A program made the position numbers and the translations under genes. This document shows, in pieces, positions 23,971 to 34,326 of a DNA stretch of 64,000 bases. The stretch covers positions 124,001 through 188,000 of the forward strand of contig NZ_FNJJ01000013.1 of the NCBI RefSeq assembly GCF_900104265.1, read 5' to 3'. This DNA is from Ectopseudomonas guguanensis. GTDB taxonomy: Bacteria > Pseudomonadota > Gammaproteobacteria > Pseudomonadales > Pseudomonadaceae. Below the pieces are notes generated by a model, which worked only from the letters and a program-made list of their open reading frames with translations, did not search any database and was not told the DNA's origin. Positions within the stretch are counted from its first letter, which is position 1. Every line of letters begins with the position of its first letter.

Positions 23971-24240
23971 GCTGCGTCTCTAGCGATTGATCAGGCGGAG
24001 GCGCATGGTAACCGATAAGCCCCGTCACGTGAGGGGCTTCGCGCCGCTGCGGCCATATCGAATCGGGTCAAGAGTGCACTGGGCAGCAACCGACCATGGT
24101 ATCGACGTGTCAGTTGCTCGAGGACTGCAGCCATGCAGCCGACGTTGAATTATCACGTGACCCGGGGCCGTTTCTTCAATGACAATCGACGCTTTGGCCC
24201 GGCTTCTGTGCTGGGGGATTTCACTGTGGGAGAGGTATCG

Positions 24241-25014
24241 ATGCCAGGCTTGCCGCCAGAGGACGAATTGCAGGACGAGGTTCTGCTGGCCGAAGTGCGC
24301 GATGCCTTCGGGGTGATTCGCGTGGTGCAGATTGGTGCCTACCGCTTTCTCGAGTTCGGTGATGCCATCGAGCAGAGCTGCGTGTTCCAGGGTGATCCCA
24401 GCTGGCTGGAGTATGACTACACCCGCGCCATGCTACTGGGGGCGCTGTGCCACGATGCGCCGGAGACCGCGCTGTTTCTCGGTCTGGGCGCCGGCAACCT
24501 GACTCAGGCCTGCCTGAAGTTCCTGCCGTTGGAGGATGTCGAGGCCATCGAGCTGCGGCCGGACGTGCCGCGCCTGGCCATGGAGTTTCTCGGCCTCGAC
24601 GACGATCCGCGGCTGACCATTCGCATCGGCGATGCCACCGAGCTGCTCGACAGCGCGGAAACCGCCGATCTGATCTTTCTCGATCTGTACACCGACCAGG
24701 GGCCAGGTGTCGGTCATCTGGCCTGGCGCTTTCTCGACCGCTGTCGTGAAAAGCTCAACCCGGGCGGTTGGTTGATCATCAATCAATGGGCCGGCAACGA
24801 CGGCAAGCCACTGGGTGCGGCATTGCTGCGCGGGCTCTATCACCGGCATTACTGGGAATGCCCGGTGAAGGAGGGCAACGTGGTGCTGTTGATCCCGGCC
24901 GACCTCGACCAGCGCCTGAACATGGGGCGTTTGCAGATGCGTGCGGGTGAACTGGCGCCACGCCTGGGTTACTCCCTGCAACCTCTGATCGAGGTTTTGC
25001 GCCCGGCCACCTGA
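24241..25014 (+). CDS. Spermidine-synthase-like methyltransferase-fold protein
   Basis: 258 residues from the ATG at 24241, preferred because AGAGGT lies 6 nt upstream. An in-frame ATG at 24133 adds 36 residues but has no clear ribosome site. The Rossmann core has ALFLGLGAGNLTQACLKFLP (motif I), VEAIELRPDVPRLAMEFLGL, IRIGDATELLDSAETADLIF and LDLYTDQGPG. This matches the spermidine-synthase-like group of proteins. The usual SpeE gatekeeper features are not obvious, so polyamine activity should not be assumed. Single-gene unit. Confidence 0.75.
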   Translation: MPGLPPEDELQDEVLLAEVRDAFGVIRVVQIGAYRFLEFGDAIEQSCVFQGDPSWLEYDYTRAMLLGALCHDAPETALFLGLGAGNLTQACLKFLPLEDVEAIELRPDVPRLAMEFLGLDDDPRLTIRIGDATELLDSAETADLIFLDLYTDQGPGVGHLAWRFLDRCREKLNPGGWLIINQWAGNDGKPLGAALLRGLYHRHYWECPVKEGNVVLLIPADLDQRLNMGRLQMRAGELAPRLGYSLQPLIEVLRPAT

Positions 25015-25344
25015 AGCGACGCGTGGTGTGAAACTGCACAAGCCGCCTGAAAGCGGCAGCAGAGAGCGGCGCAGGGAGGTGCAAAAGATAAAAAACAGCA
25101 CCCTGGTCAGGATTTTCCGGTATGATGCGCGCCGGCCAAATTTCTGGCCACGTTCAGGTAGTGCAACTCGCCCGGGGAATTGACCCCCGGCAGCCAGTCC
25201 CCAAGCGGACTATCCTTGACGATTCACTTTCATCACGTTTTCGCAAATCCCCGCCGACCAGGCTGCCAGGGTGACCCACAAGGTCTTGCACGGCATGCGC
25301 AGCTTTGGAACATGGGTCTTTGCGGATGCACTTGAGGCAGACCC
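25015..25344 (+). promoter_or_regulatory. Long leader/intergenic region upstream of deaD
   Basis: These 330 bp contain no gene. At about 25085-25140 the sequence turns AT-rich (AAAAGATAAAAAACAG, then GGTATGATGCGC), a plausible promoter. GGCCAAATTTCTGGCC (about 25134-25149) forms a small hairpin. The leader then runs about 200 nt to deaD, as is common for DEAD-box cold-shock helicase genes with long 5' UTRs. Confidence 0.45.
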
Positions 25345-25346
25345 AT
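25312..25346 (+). promoter_or_regulatory. Hairpin enclosing the deaD ribosome site and start codon
   Basis: ATGGGTCT (25312-25319) is perfectly complementary to AGACCCAT (25339-25346), which includes the first two bases of the deaD ATG. The 19-nt loop holds the GAGG ribosome site at 25334-25337. Such a structure can gate translation, for example with temperature or by helicase feedback. Confidence 0.6.
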
Positions 25347-27027
25347 GACCCAGGAAATCGGCGGCTTCGCCGCGCTCGGACTTCACCCCAATATTCTCGC
25401 CGCTCTGACCGCCGTCGGTTACGAAGAGCCGTCCCCGATCCAGTCGCAGGCCATTCCAGTGATCCTCGCCGGCCACGACATGATCGGCCAGGCGCAGACC
25501 GGTACCGGCAAGACCGCCGCCTTCGCCCTGCCGCTGCTGAGCAAGATCGACCCGGCCAAGCGCGAGCCGCAGGTGCTGATCCTCGCTCCGACTCGCGAGC
25601 TGGCCCTGCAGGTGGCCACCGCCTTCGAAACCTATTCCAAGCAAATGCCGGGCGTGAACGTCGTCGCCGTCTACGGCGGCGCGCCGATGGGCCCGCAGCT
25701 CAAGGCCATCCGCCAGGGCGCGCAGATCATCGTCGCGACCCCGGGCCGTCTGGTCGACCACCTGCGTCGTGACGAGAAGGTGCTGTCCACCATTCAGCAC
25801 CTGGTGCTCGACGAAGCCGACGAGATGCTCAAGCTGGGCTTCATGGACGATCTGGAGATCATCTTCGAAGCCATGCCGGAAAGCCGCCAGAGCGTGCTGT
25901 TCTCCGCCACGCTGCCGCATTCGATCCGCGCCATCGCCGAGAAGCACCTGCGCGAGCCGCAGCACATCAAGATCGCGGCCAAGACCCAGACCGTCTCGCG
26001 CATCGAGCAGGCGCACCTGATGATTCACGCCGACCAGAAGACCAACGCCGTGTTGCGTCTGCTGGAAGTCGAGGATTTCGACGCGCTGATCGCCTTCGTG
26101 CGGACCAAGCAGGCCACTCTGGATCTGGCCTCCGCGCTGGAAGCCAAGGGCTTCAAGGCCGCTGCGCTGAACGGCGACATCGCCCAGAACCAGCGTGAGC
26201 GCGTGATCGAGTCGCTCAAGGATGGCCGTCTGGACATCGTCGTCGCCACCGACGTCGCCGCCCGTGGTATCGACGTGCCGCGCATCACCCACGTGTTCAA
26301 CGTCGACATGCCGTACGACCCGGAATCCTACGTGCACCGTATCGGTCGTACCGGCCGCGCCGGTCGCGATGGCCGTGCGCTGCTGCTGGTGACCCCGCGC
26401 GAGCGCCGCATGCTGCAGGTGATCGAGCGTGTCACCGGGCAGAAGGTGGGCGAGGTCAAGCTGCCGAACGCCCAGCAGGTGCTCGATGCCCGTATCAAGA
26501 AGCTGACCAGCAGCCTGGCGCCGCTGGTCGCTGACGCCGAAGGCAGCCATGGCGATCTGCTCGACCGCCTGACCGCCGACATCGGCTGCAGCCCGCGCGC
26601 CCTGGCCGCCGCGCTGTTGAAGAAGGCCACCAATGGTCAGGCACTGGATCTGGCCAGCGTCGAGCGCGAGCAGCCGCTGGTGCCGGGTGTTGCTGGTGCA
26701 CCGCGTGAGCGTCGCGAGCGTGATGGTGATCGTGGCGGTGAGCGCGGTGAATACCGCGAGCGCCGTGCGCCAATGCCGCTGGCCGAAGGCCGTGTGCGCT
26801 GCCGTACCGCGCTGGGCACTCGCGACGGCATCGCCGCGAAGAACCTGCTGGGCGCCATCCTCAACGAGGGCGGCCTGGCGCGCGAAGCCATCGGTCGCAT
26901 CCAGATCCGCGAGACCTTCAGTCTGGTCGAGCTGCCGGAAGACGGCCTGGACCGTCTGCTCGGCAAACTGAAGGACACCCGCGTGGCCGGCAAGGCGCTG
27001 AAACTGCGTCGCTACCGCGAGGATTGA
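25345..27027 (+). CDS. deaD: DEAD-box ATP-dependent RNA helicase DeaD/CsdA
   Basis: 560 residues. The helicase core has the Q motif (YEEPSPIQSQ), Walker A AQTGTGKT (about 50-57), PTRELA, DEAD in VLDEADEMLKLGFMDDLEII, SAT (FSATLPHSI), and the C-terminal HRIGRTGRAGR. After the core is an Arg/Glu-rich linker (RERRERDGDRGGERGEYRER). A DbpA-type RNA-binding domain follows (about 483-556), placing it in the DeaD/CsdA group. It unwinds RNA in ribosome assembly and cold adaptation. The start is set by GAGGCAG and lies in a hairpin. Confidence 0.95.
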   Translation: MTQEIGGFAALGLHPNILAALTAVGYEEPSPIQSQAIPVILAGHDMIGQAQTGTGKTAAFALPLLSKIDPAKREPQVLILAPTRELALQVATAFETYSKQMPGVNVVAVYGGAPMGPQLKAIRQGAQIIVATPGRLVDHLRRDEKVLSTIQHLVLDEADEMLKLGFMDDLEIIFEAMPESRQSVLFSATLPHSIRAIAEKHLREPQHIKIAAKTQTVSRIEQAHLMIHADQKTNAVLRLLEVEDFDALIAFVRTKQATLDLASALEAKGFKAAALNGDIAQNQRERVIESLKDGRLDIVVATDVAARGIDVPRITHVFNVDMPYDPESYVHRIGRTGRAGRDGRALLLVTPRERRMLQVIERVTGQKVGEVKLPNAQQVLDARIKKLTSSLAPLVADAEGSHGDLLDRLTADIGCSPRALAAALLKKATNGQALDLASVEREQPLVPGVAGAPRERRERDGDRGGERGEYRERRAPMPLAEGRVRCRTALGTRDGIAAKNLLGAILNEGGLAREAIGRIQIRETFSLVELPEDGLDRLLGKLKDTRVAGKALKLRRYRED

Positions 27028-27063
27028 TCCGGCAGGCTTGATGCCTTGCCACAGGATCAAAAA

Positions 27064-27097
27064 AACGCCGCGCCCTACACAGGGCGCGGCGTTTTTG
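27064..27097 (+). terminator. deaD terminator
   Basis: AACGCCGCGCCCT, loop ACAC, AGGGCGCGGCGTT and TTTG: a perfect 13-bp stem flanked by A and T runs, so it may work in both directions for deaD and the convergent gene. Confidence 0.9.
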
Positions 27098-27113
27098 TTT
27101 CTGCGCCGCCCTG

Positions 27114-27512
27114 TCAGCCGGTCTCGAGATTGGCCCTGGGCGCCAGGCGGTCGAACACCTCGGGCGTCAGCGCCGCTTCGCCAGCTTCATCGAGCACTTC
27201 GCGCGGGTGCTCGCTGCCGGGGATGCTGCTGTCGAGCATGCTCAGCAATTGTGCGCCGCGCGCGGTGAGGATGAAGTTCTCGCCGTTGCCGCCTTCTTCC
27301 TCCGGGCGCGGCTCGATAAAGCCGTTCTCCAGCAGGCGCGCTTCGTAGCGGGCGGCCTCGGCGCGCAGGTGGTCGAGATTGTCCACGGGCTGGCCGGCAT
27401 TTTCCTGCTCTGCGGCCAGGTCCTCGGCGTAGCGACGCGGGGCGAAGGGTTTGCCAGCGGAGTTCTGCGCCTCGTGCAGCAGGCGTTCGATCAGGTCCCA
27501 GTCATGTTTCAT
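27114..27512 (-). CDS. DUF2513-like small protein
   Basis: 132 residues. It opens MKHDWDLIERLLHEAQNSAG, the pattern of DUF2513 proteins. YEARLLENGFIEPRPEEEGG followed by FILTARGAQLLSMLDSSI resembles a winged-helix 'new strand plus helix' end. A DNA-binding role is conceivable but unproven. Convergent with deaD and sharing its terminator; 2-nt-type spacing to other genes is absent, so it is a single-gene unit. Confidence 0.65.
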   Translation of the reverse strand: MKHDWDLIERLLHEAQNSAGKPFAPRRYAEDLAAEQENAGQPVDNLDHLRAEAARYEARLLENGFIEPRPEEEGGNGENFILTARGAQLLSMLDSSIPGSEHPREVLDEAGEAALTPEVFDRLAPRANLETG

Positions 27513-27602
27513 GGCGGTACTCCCTAAGCGATGGGCTTATAGGGTCCGACTTCACCGACGCGGTACGGTTCGACCCAATTGCCGAGCGGTCCGTGCAAAG
27601 CA

Positions 27603-27629
27603 AAACGCCCCGAACCAGTCGGGGCGTTT
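27603..27629 (-). terminator. Terminator of the cysI-DUF934 operon
   Basis: AAACGCCCCGA and TCGGGGCGTTT make a perfect 11-bp stem with a 5-nt loop; on the minus strand it ends TTTTGCTTTG. It lies 22 nt past the DUF934 stop. Confidence 0.85.
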
Positions 27630-27651
27630 CGGTCGCTTCTGCCAGCGCTGA

Positions 27652-28132
27652 TCAGGCGCGGCGACGGAACAGCGGCAGCGGCTGATCGGCTGAGGCCTGA
27701 TAGACCTCGCTGTAGTCCTCGAAGGCCTTCAGCGCATCAAACGGGTCCTTGTCCGCGCGCAGGGCGAAGGCATCGAAGCCAACGCGCTTGAGGGCGAACA
27801 GCTGATCGCGCAGTACGTCGCCAATGGCGCGGACTTCGCCCTTGTAGCCGTAGCGGGTGCGCAGCAGGTAGGCGGTGGAGGAGTGACGGCCATCGGTGAA
27901 GGCGGGGAATTCCAGGGCGATGACCTGGAAATGCGCCAGGTCATCGGCGATTTCCTCGATCTCGTCGCCGGCTTCCAGCCATACGCCGAGGCCGCCGTCG
28001 CGGGCTTTCAGCGCATGGGCATGCTCGCGCCACAGGTTCAGCGGAACGATGATGTCGTCGCAGTTGGGAATGACGTCCAGGGTCACGTCCTTGGCCAGCA
28101 GGTGCCAGGTTTCGTCGACCACCTGGCCGTTC

Positions 28133-28149
<17 letters not shown>
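27652..28149 (-). CDS. DUF934 protein associated with sulfite reductase
   Basis: 165 residues from the ATG at 28149 (MQRIIKNGQVVDETWHLLAK). DUF934 proteins are encoded next to assimilatory sulfite/nitrite reductases and are thought to help electron delivery or assembly; the exact role is not settled. The conserved centre is LRTRYGYKGEVRAIGDVLRD. It overlaps the 3' end of cysI by 17 bp, so the two are translated from one message. Confidence 0.88.
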
Positions 28150-29791
<1,642 letters not shown>

Positions 29792-30026
29792 GAAGGGTCC
29801 TGTTTTCAGGCTACTTACTGCCAATCAGCGCGCACGGCCGCGCACTCCCCGAGGAGCCGGGGCACGATACCAGCTCAGGTTTATGCGTAAAAGTGATGTT
29901 TGAATATATAAACATAGCTTTAAGGAATAAGACTGTCGCAGAGCATAACCAGATGGTTTGAGCGAAGGCCGAGGCTGGTCTTAAATGCAGTATGCGTCAC
30001 CCACAATCACAAGAAGAGGGGGAGCC
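29792..30026. promoter_or_regulatory. Divergent promoter region for cysI and the small membrane gene
   Basis: These 235 bp hold no gene. The AT-rich stretch about 29880-29935 (TGATGTTTGAATATATAAAC, then ATAGCTTTAAGGAATAAGAC) is a plausible place for the cysI promoter and for a CysB site. CysB sites lack a crisp consensus, so none is assigned. AAGAGGGGGAG at the end is the ribosome site of the 37-residue ORF. Confidence 0.4.
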
Positions 30027-30140
30027 ATGAGCGAACACACCGATATGGACAATTCCGATAGCGTCGTCGATGCCTGGGCGATCTTCTGCCTGATCCTGTT
30101 AGCGGTAGGCACGGCGGTCTTCTGGGTCAGCGGGCAATGA
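30027..30140 (+). CDS. 37-residue single-TM protein
   Basis: ATG at 30027 with a very strong AGAGGGGGAG box. The N-terminus is acidic (MSEHTDMDNSDSVVDAW), then one TM helix (AIFCLILLAVGTAVFWV), then SGQ. A terminator follows within 6 nt, so it is a free-standing small gene. No function can be assigned. Its ribosome site and terminator are the main evidence that it is real. Confidence 0.7.
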   Translation: MSEHTDMDNSDSVVDAWAIFCLILLAVGTAVFWVSGQ

Positions 30141-30145
30141 GAACG

Positions 30146-30176
30146 AAGGCCGGCGCGCATTAGCGGTCGGCCTTTT
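30146..30176 (+). terminator. Terminator after the small TM gene
   Basis: AAGGCCG pairs with CGGCCTT across a 16-nt apical part (with further GC pairing), followed by TTTT. Confidence 0.75.
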
Positions 30177-30223
30177 TTCATTTGCGCCCTATACTGCGCT
30201 CCGTCAACTGGGGAGGGGGCGTC

Positions 30224-31285
30224 GTGATCAGGTGGGTGTTGGGCCTGTGGTTGCTACTGTGCTGCGCTTTGGCGCCGGCGCAATCGCCTGCGCCATCGGT
30301 GGTCTTTCTCAATCCCGGTTATTCCAACGAGCCGTTCTGGACCGATTACACCCTTTACATGCAGGACGCCGCAGGCGATCTGGGCATCGAGCTGAAGGTA
30401 CTCTACGGCGAGCGAGACCCGGCGCGCATGCTGCACAATGCCCGTCAGGTTCTGGACGGTTTGCCTCCCGATTACCTGATCTTCACCAACGAGCTGTTCC
30501 TCGGCCCCGTGTTGCTGCGCCTGTTCGAAGGAAGCCCGATCCGTCTGTTCGCCCTGCACAGCACGCTTACCGACGAGCAGCAGGCCCTGATCGGCGGCAG
30601 CCGTGAGCGTCATCGCAACTGGCTGGGCAGCCTGGTTCCCAATGACGAAGAGGCCGGCTACCTGATGGGGCGCGACCTGATCGCACTCAGCCGCGGGCAG
30701 CCGGCCGAGTTGCTGGCATTCTCCGGGGTCAAGCAGACGCCATCCTCGATACTGCGCCTGGCCGGCCTGCAGCGCGCGCTGAACGAGGCGCCACATGTGC
30801 GGCTGGTGCAGGCGGTGCAAGGCGAGTGGCAGGAGCAGCGCGCCTATGAGCAGGCGCTCAGCCTGTTGCCGCGTCACCCGGAAGTCAGCCTGATATGGTC
30901 CGCCAACGATGCGATGGCCTTCGGCGTTATTCGGGCCGCTGCCGAACAGGATCGGGCGTTGCACTATGCCGCGCTGAACAACTCGGCACGGGTGCTGCAG
31001 GCGCGGATCAACGGGCAGATCGAAGTGCTGGCGAGCGGGCATTTTCTTCTGGGTGCCTGCGCCCTGGTGATGCTGAGCGATCATGCCCGCGGGCTGGACT
31101 TCGTCGAGCGCGGCGGCAAGGATCAGGAGGCCCGACTGCTGCGCATCATCGATCGGGAGCAGGCGCAGAAGCTGCTCAAGCGTCTCGGAAAGTCGGATAT
31201 CGGCCTGGACTTTCGCCGTTTCAGCGCAGTGACGCAGCCTCGGCTGCAGCATTATGACTGCTCGATCGCTGCGCTGCTGGACTGA
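30224..31285 (+). CDS. Periplasmic substrate-binding protein, sugar-binding (type I PBP) fold
   Basis: 353 residues from GTG at 30224, set by GGAGGGGGC upstream and by the signal peptide that starts there (VIRWVLGLWLLLCCALAPAQ). The mature protein shows the two-lobed Peripla_BP pattern: VVFLNPGYSNEPFWTDYTLY, then DYLIFTNE, AFSGVKQTPSSILRLAGLQR, and LIWSANDAMAFGVIRAA. No ABC permease or ATPase is adjacent. A solitary sensor-partner or orphan role is therefore possible, as in proteins that feed histidine kinases or GGDEF sensors. Confidence 0.8.
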   Translation: MIRWVLGLWLLLCCALAPAQSPAPSVVFLNPGYSNEPFWTDYTLYMQDAAGDLGIELKVLYGERDPARMLHNARQVLDGLPPDYLIFTNELFLGPVLLRLFEGSPIRLFALHSTLTDEQQALIGGSRERHRNWLGSLVPNDEEAGYLMGRDLIALSRGQPAELLAFSGVKQTPSSILRLAGLQRALNEAPHVRLVQAVQGEWQEQRAYEQALSLLPRHPEVSLIWSANDAMAFGVIRAAAEQDRALHYAALNNSARVLQARINGQIEVLASGHFLLGACALVMLSDHARGLDFVERGGKDQEARLLRIIDREQAQKLLKRLGKSDIGLDFRRFSAVTQPRLQHYDCSIAALLD

Positions 31286-31513
31286 TCAGCCAGTCGCCAT
31301 GTGCAGGATCAGTTTTACCGCGCCCAGCAGCACCACCACGAACAAGGCAGTGAACAGCACGCCGAGCAGAATGAAATGACTGGGTTTGCCGCGGCTGAAG
31401 TCGCGGCTGCGGTTCTTCCCGCTCTGCACGCCAAGCGCGGCTGCCAGCACGCTCTGCAGCATCTCGCGCAAGGTCAGTGGTTGCTGTTGCGGGTCTTTGT
31501 CCTGATCGGTCAT
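31286..31513 (-). CDS. DUF2970 small membrane protein
   Basis: 75 residues from the ATG at 31513. The conserved LTLREMLQSVLAAALGVQSG (DUF2970) is followed by a basic linker and one TM helix (FILLGVLFTALFVVVLLGAV). Its stop codon directly abuts that of the convergent periplasmic-binding-protein gene, with no spacer. Function unknown. Confidence 0.85.
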   Translation of the reverse strand: MTDQDKDPQQQPLTLREMLQSVLAAALGVQSGKNRSRDFSRGKPSHFILLGVLFTALFVVVLLGAVKLILHMATG

Positions 31514-31630
31514 GGTCTGCCTCTCCTGCGGTCCTGCAAGCATAGTCCGCAACCGACGGGGCAGCGTGAGGGGCTAGGCTGGCTTCGGCGAATCAGGCAA
31601 TCTGCCTGGCGCTGACCACCGACGCCGACC

Positions 31631-32452
31631 ATGCCTGACGACTTCTTTGCCGACGATACCGCGCAGACCGAGCGCACCCGCGACACCATCCTGCGCTATC
31701 ACCTGAGCTGGAAACACCGCGACCTCGAAGCGGTGCTGGCGCTGTATCACCCGGACATCGAGTACAACGACTTCTATCAGCAGCGCTGCATGCGTCTGGC
31801 CGAGCTGCGCGAGTACGTCGAGGCGAACCTGCCGCGCCGCCCGGGCGAGTTGCTGGAGCATGTCGACCGTATCCGCATCGACGGTCACACCGCCTTCATC
31901 CAGTACTGCACCAGCCTGCAGGGCGGGGAAGGGCTGGTGTCGTTTCGCACCGGCGAGGCCATCACCGTGCGGGATGGGCTGATCTGGCGCATCAACGAGT
32001 ACGCCACCCTGGTGCATGAGGCGCGCCGGTCCGGCGAGGCGGCCCGTATGCGACCGGCGATCAGCCGTCTGGGGCTGTCGACGCGTCAGCTCGGGCAACT
32101 GGCGCAGGACCTTCAGGATTATTTCCAGCGCAGCCGGCCATTTCTCGACCCGGAGCTGGACCTGCAGCAGGTGGCGGCGGCCACGGGTTATAGCCGCAAC
32201 CAGATTTCCCATCTGCTCAACCAGGTGTTGGGCGAGAGTTTCTATCGCTACGTCAATCGCGCTCGCCTGCAGTACCTGCTCGACGGCCTGCAGACGGGTA
32301 GCGACCTGAAACGTATCGACGAGCTGGCCTTCGCCGCCGGCTTCAACTCGCTGTCGGCCTTCTACAACTGTTTCAAGCGCCACACCGGGCTGTCGCCGAA
32401 GGCTTATCTCAGGGAAATTTCCTCGCGGGCACGCACGCAAGACAGCGCCTGA
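31631..32452 (+). CDS. AraC-family regulator with SnoaL/NTF2-like N-terminal domain
   Basis: 273 residues. Residues about 15-135 form an NTF2/SnoaL-like alpha+beta cone (RDTILRYHLSWKHRDLEAVL, YHPDIEYNDFYQQRC, then AITVRDGLIWRINEY), a likely small-molecule pocket. The C-terminal AraC double HTH (about 165-265) has VAAATGYSRNQISHLLNQVL and ELAFAAGFNSLSAFYNCFKR. It stands at the head of the oxidase-cupin-binding protein cluster on the same strand and probably controls it. AraC proteins with an NTF2-type sensor are less common than cupin types. Confidence 0.85.
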   Translation: MPDDFFADDTAQTERTRDTILRYHLSWKHRDLEAVLALYHPDIEYNDFYQQRCMRLAELREYVEANLPRRPGELLEHVDRIRIDGHTAFIQYCTSLQGGEGLVSFRTGEAITVRDGLIWRINEYATLVHEARRSGEAARMRPAISRLGLSTRQLGQLAQDLQDYFQRSRPFLDPELDLQQVAAATGYSRNQISHLLNQVLGESFYRYVNRARLQYLLDGLQTGSDLKRIDELAFAAGFNSLSAFYNCFKRHTGLSPKAYLREISSRARTQDSA

Positions 32453-32497
32453 TCGGCGCTACTAGCCTTGCGTCATCAATCGATGACGGAGGCGTGG

Positions 32498-33901
32498 ATG
32501 AACTGGCGCAACATCAGTCTGTGGATGGATCAGCTCGATGATCCACTGCAGGCGCGGCCCAGCCTGCAGCACGATATTCAGGCGGACGTAGCCATCATCG
32601 GCGCCGGTTATACCGGCTTGTGGACGGCCTATTACCTCAAGCGCCAGGCGCCGCAACTGCGGGTGGTGATCGTGGAGGCCGAGACCGCCGGTTTTGGAGC
32701 CTCCGGCCGCAATGGCGGCTGGCTGATGGGTAACCTGCTTGGCGAAGACCGCTTGATGGCCAGCTTGCCGGCGAACGAACGCAAGGCGTCCTTCGATCTG
32801 CTGCACGCTATTCCCGACGAAGTGGCCGAGGTGGTGGCCCGCGAAGGCATCGACTGCGACCTGCGCAAGGGTGGCGTGCTGTATTGCGCCGCGCGCTATC
32901 CGGAGCAGGAAGTGCGCCTGCGCGATTACCTGGAGCACTTGCGTGAGCTGGGCCTCGGTGAAGACGATTACCGCTGGCTGTCACCGAGCGAGCTGGCCGC
33001 GCAACTGCGTGTCACCAATGCCTATGGCGCGCTGTACAGCCCGCATTGCGCGACCATTCAGCCTGCCAGGCTGGTGCGGGGTCTGGCGCGTAGCGTCGAA
33101 GATATGGGCGTCGAGCTCTACGAGCTCAGCCCGGTGATCGACTGGCAGCCAGGCCAGGTGCGCACGGCACAGGCTCGCGTCACGGCTGATTGGGTGGTGC
33201 CGGCCATCGAGGGATATGCGGCCACCTTGTCGCCGCTGGGCCATTACCAATTGCCGGTGCAGAGCCTGATCGTGGCCACCGAGCCGCTGCCGACGGACAT
33301 CTGGGCCGGTATCGGCCTGGAGCGTGGGCAGGCGTTCAGTGAATTCAGCCGGCAGGTCACCTACGGCCAGCGCAGCCGCGATGATCGTCTGATCTTCGGC
33401 GCACGCGGCGGTTATCGCTTTGGCGGCCGGCTGCGCAGCGATTTCAACCTCACCGAAGAAGAACTGGGCCTACGCCGCTATTTGATGGGGGAAATCTTCC
33501 CGCAACTGCGCAATGTGCGCTTCAGCCACTCCTGGGGGGGCAACCTGGGCATGGCACGGTGCTTCCAGCCGCACATGCTGCGCGACTCGCGCAATCGCAT
33601 CGCCTTGTCCGGCGGCTATGGCGGCGAGGGCGTCGGTGCCAGCAACCTCGGCGGACGCACCCTGGCCGATCTGATTCTGGGCCGCGACAGCGAACTGCTG
33701 CGCCAGCCCTGGGTGCTGAGTGACAGCCCCATCTCCCGCCTGCGCCGCTGGGAGCCCGAGCCGTGCCGCTGGCTCGGTTACAACGCGATCATCCGCAGCT
33801 TCGTCCACGAGGACGAAGTACTCGCCAACCCGCGCAGCCCTGCCTGGCGCCGACGTCTGGCGCAGGCGCTGGCGGCGCGTATGGAAAGCCTGATGGGCTG
33901 A
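32498..33901 (+). CDS. FAD-dependent amine oxidase, gamma-glutamylputrescine oxidase-like
   Basis: 467 residues from the ATG at 32498, with GGAGG upstream. A DAO-family fold: dinucleotide motif DVAIIGAGYTGLWTAYYLKR (about 28-47) and ASGRNGGWLMGNLLGEDR after the second strand. The C-terminal FAD-binding part reads IALSGGYGGEGVGASNLGGR. The family includes PuuB/PauB enzymes that oxidise gamma-glutamyl-polyamines. The following cupin and PotF-like protein support a polyamine or related amine substrate. Substrate is inferred from context. Confidence 0.85.
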   Translation: MNWRNISLWMDQLDDPLQARPSLQHDIQADVAIIGAGYTGLWTAYYLKRQAPQLRVVIVEAETAGFGASGRNGGWLMGNLLGEDRLMASLPANERKASFDLLHAIPDEVAEVVAREGIDCDLRKGGVLYCAARYPEQEVRLRDYLEHLRELGLGEDDYRWLSPSELAAQLRVTNAYGALYSPHCATIQPARLVRGLARSVEDMGVELYELSPVIDWQPGQVRTAQARVTADWVVPAIEGYAATLSPLGHYQLPVQSLIVATEPLPTDIWAGIGLERGQAFSEFSRQVTYGQRSRDDRLIFGARGGYRFGGRLRSDFNLTEEELGLRRYLMGEIFPQLRNVRFSHSWGGNLGMARCFQPHMLRDSRNRIALSGGYGGEGVGASNLGGRTLADLILGRDSELLRQPWVLSDSPISRLRRWEPEPCRWLGYNAIIRSFVHEDEVLANPRSPAWRRRLAQALAARMESLMG

Positions 33902-33935
33902 GCGAATGCCAGCCGTTCCTTTATCTGGAGTCCCC

Positions 33936-34277
33936 ATGAATATCACCCACTTTCGTAACACACCCAGCGTCTGCCTGGACGAGTCCAATCCGGTTGCCGC
34001 GCCCCTGAGCGAGCCGGTGGCGGTTACCTCGACCATCAGTGTCGAGCGCAGTGACGGCGTCGAGACCGGTGTCTGGGAGTGCACCCCAGGGCGTTGGCGT
34101 CGGCAGATCGTGCAGCAGGAGTTCTGTCACTTCGTGGCCGGGCGCTGCACCTTCACGCCTGACGACGGTGAGCCCATCGAGATTCGCGCCGGCGACGCCC
34201 TGATGATGCCGGCCAATACCCTTGGCATCTGGGACATACAAGAAACGGTGCGCAAGACCTATGTGCTGATCTTCTGA
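33936..34277 (+). CDS. Cupin-domain protein (DUF861 type)
   Basis: 113 residues from the ATG at 33936, after TGGAG. A single cupin barrel: GVWECTPGRWRRQIVQQEFC, HFVAGRCTFTPDDGEPIEIR, AGDALMMPANTLGIWDIQET. Such DUF861 cupins recur beside amine oxidases and polyamine transport genes in Pseudomonas. A metabolite-binding or ureidoglycolate-hydrolase-like function is possible. It lies between the oxidase (34 bp) and the binding protein (49 bp), in one operon. Confidence 0.85.
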   Translation: MNITHFRNTPSVCLDESNPVAAPLSEPVAVTSTISVERSDGVETGVWECTPGRWRRQIVQQEFCHFVAGRCTFTPDDGEPIEIRAGDALMMPANTLGIWDIQETVRKTYVLIF

Positions 34278-34326
34278 CTCGGCGCCTTTTCAGTACTGCC
34301 TAAAACAACAACTCATGAGGTATTCC

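Noticed and set aside
25210..27060. 616-codon minus-strand open frame opposite deaD.
   Set aside because: Shadow of deaD; composition biased and no homologous-looking segment.
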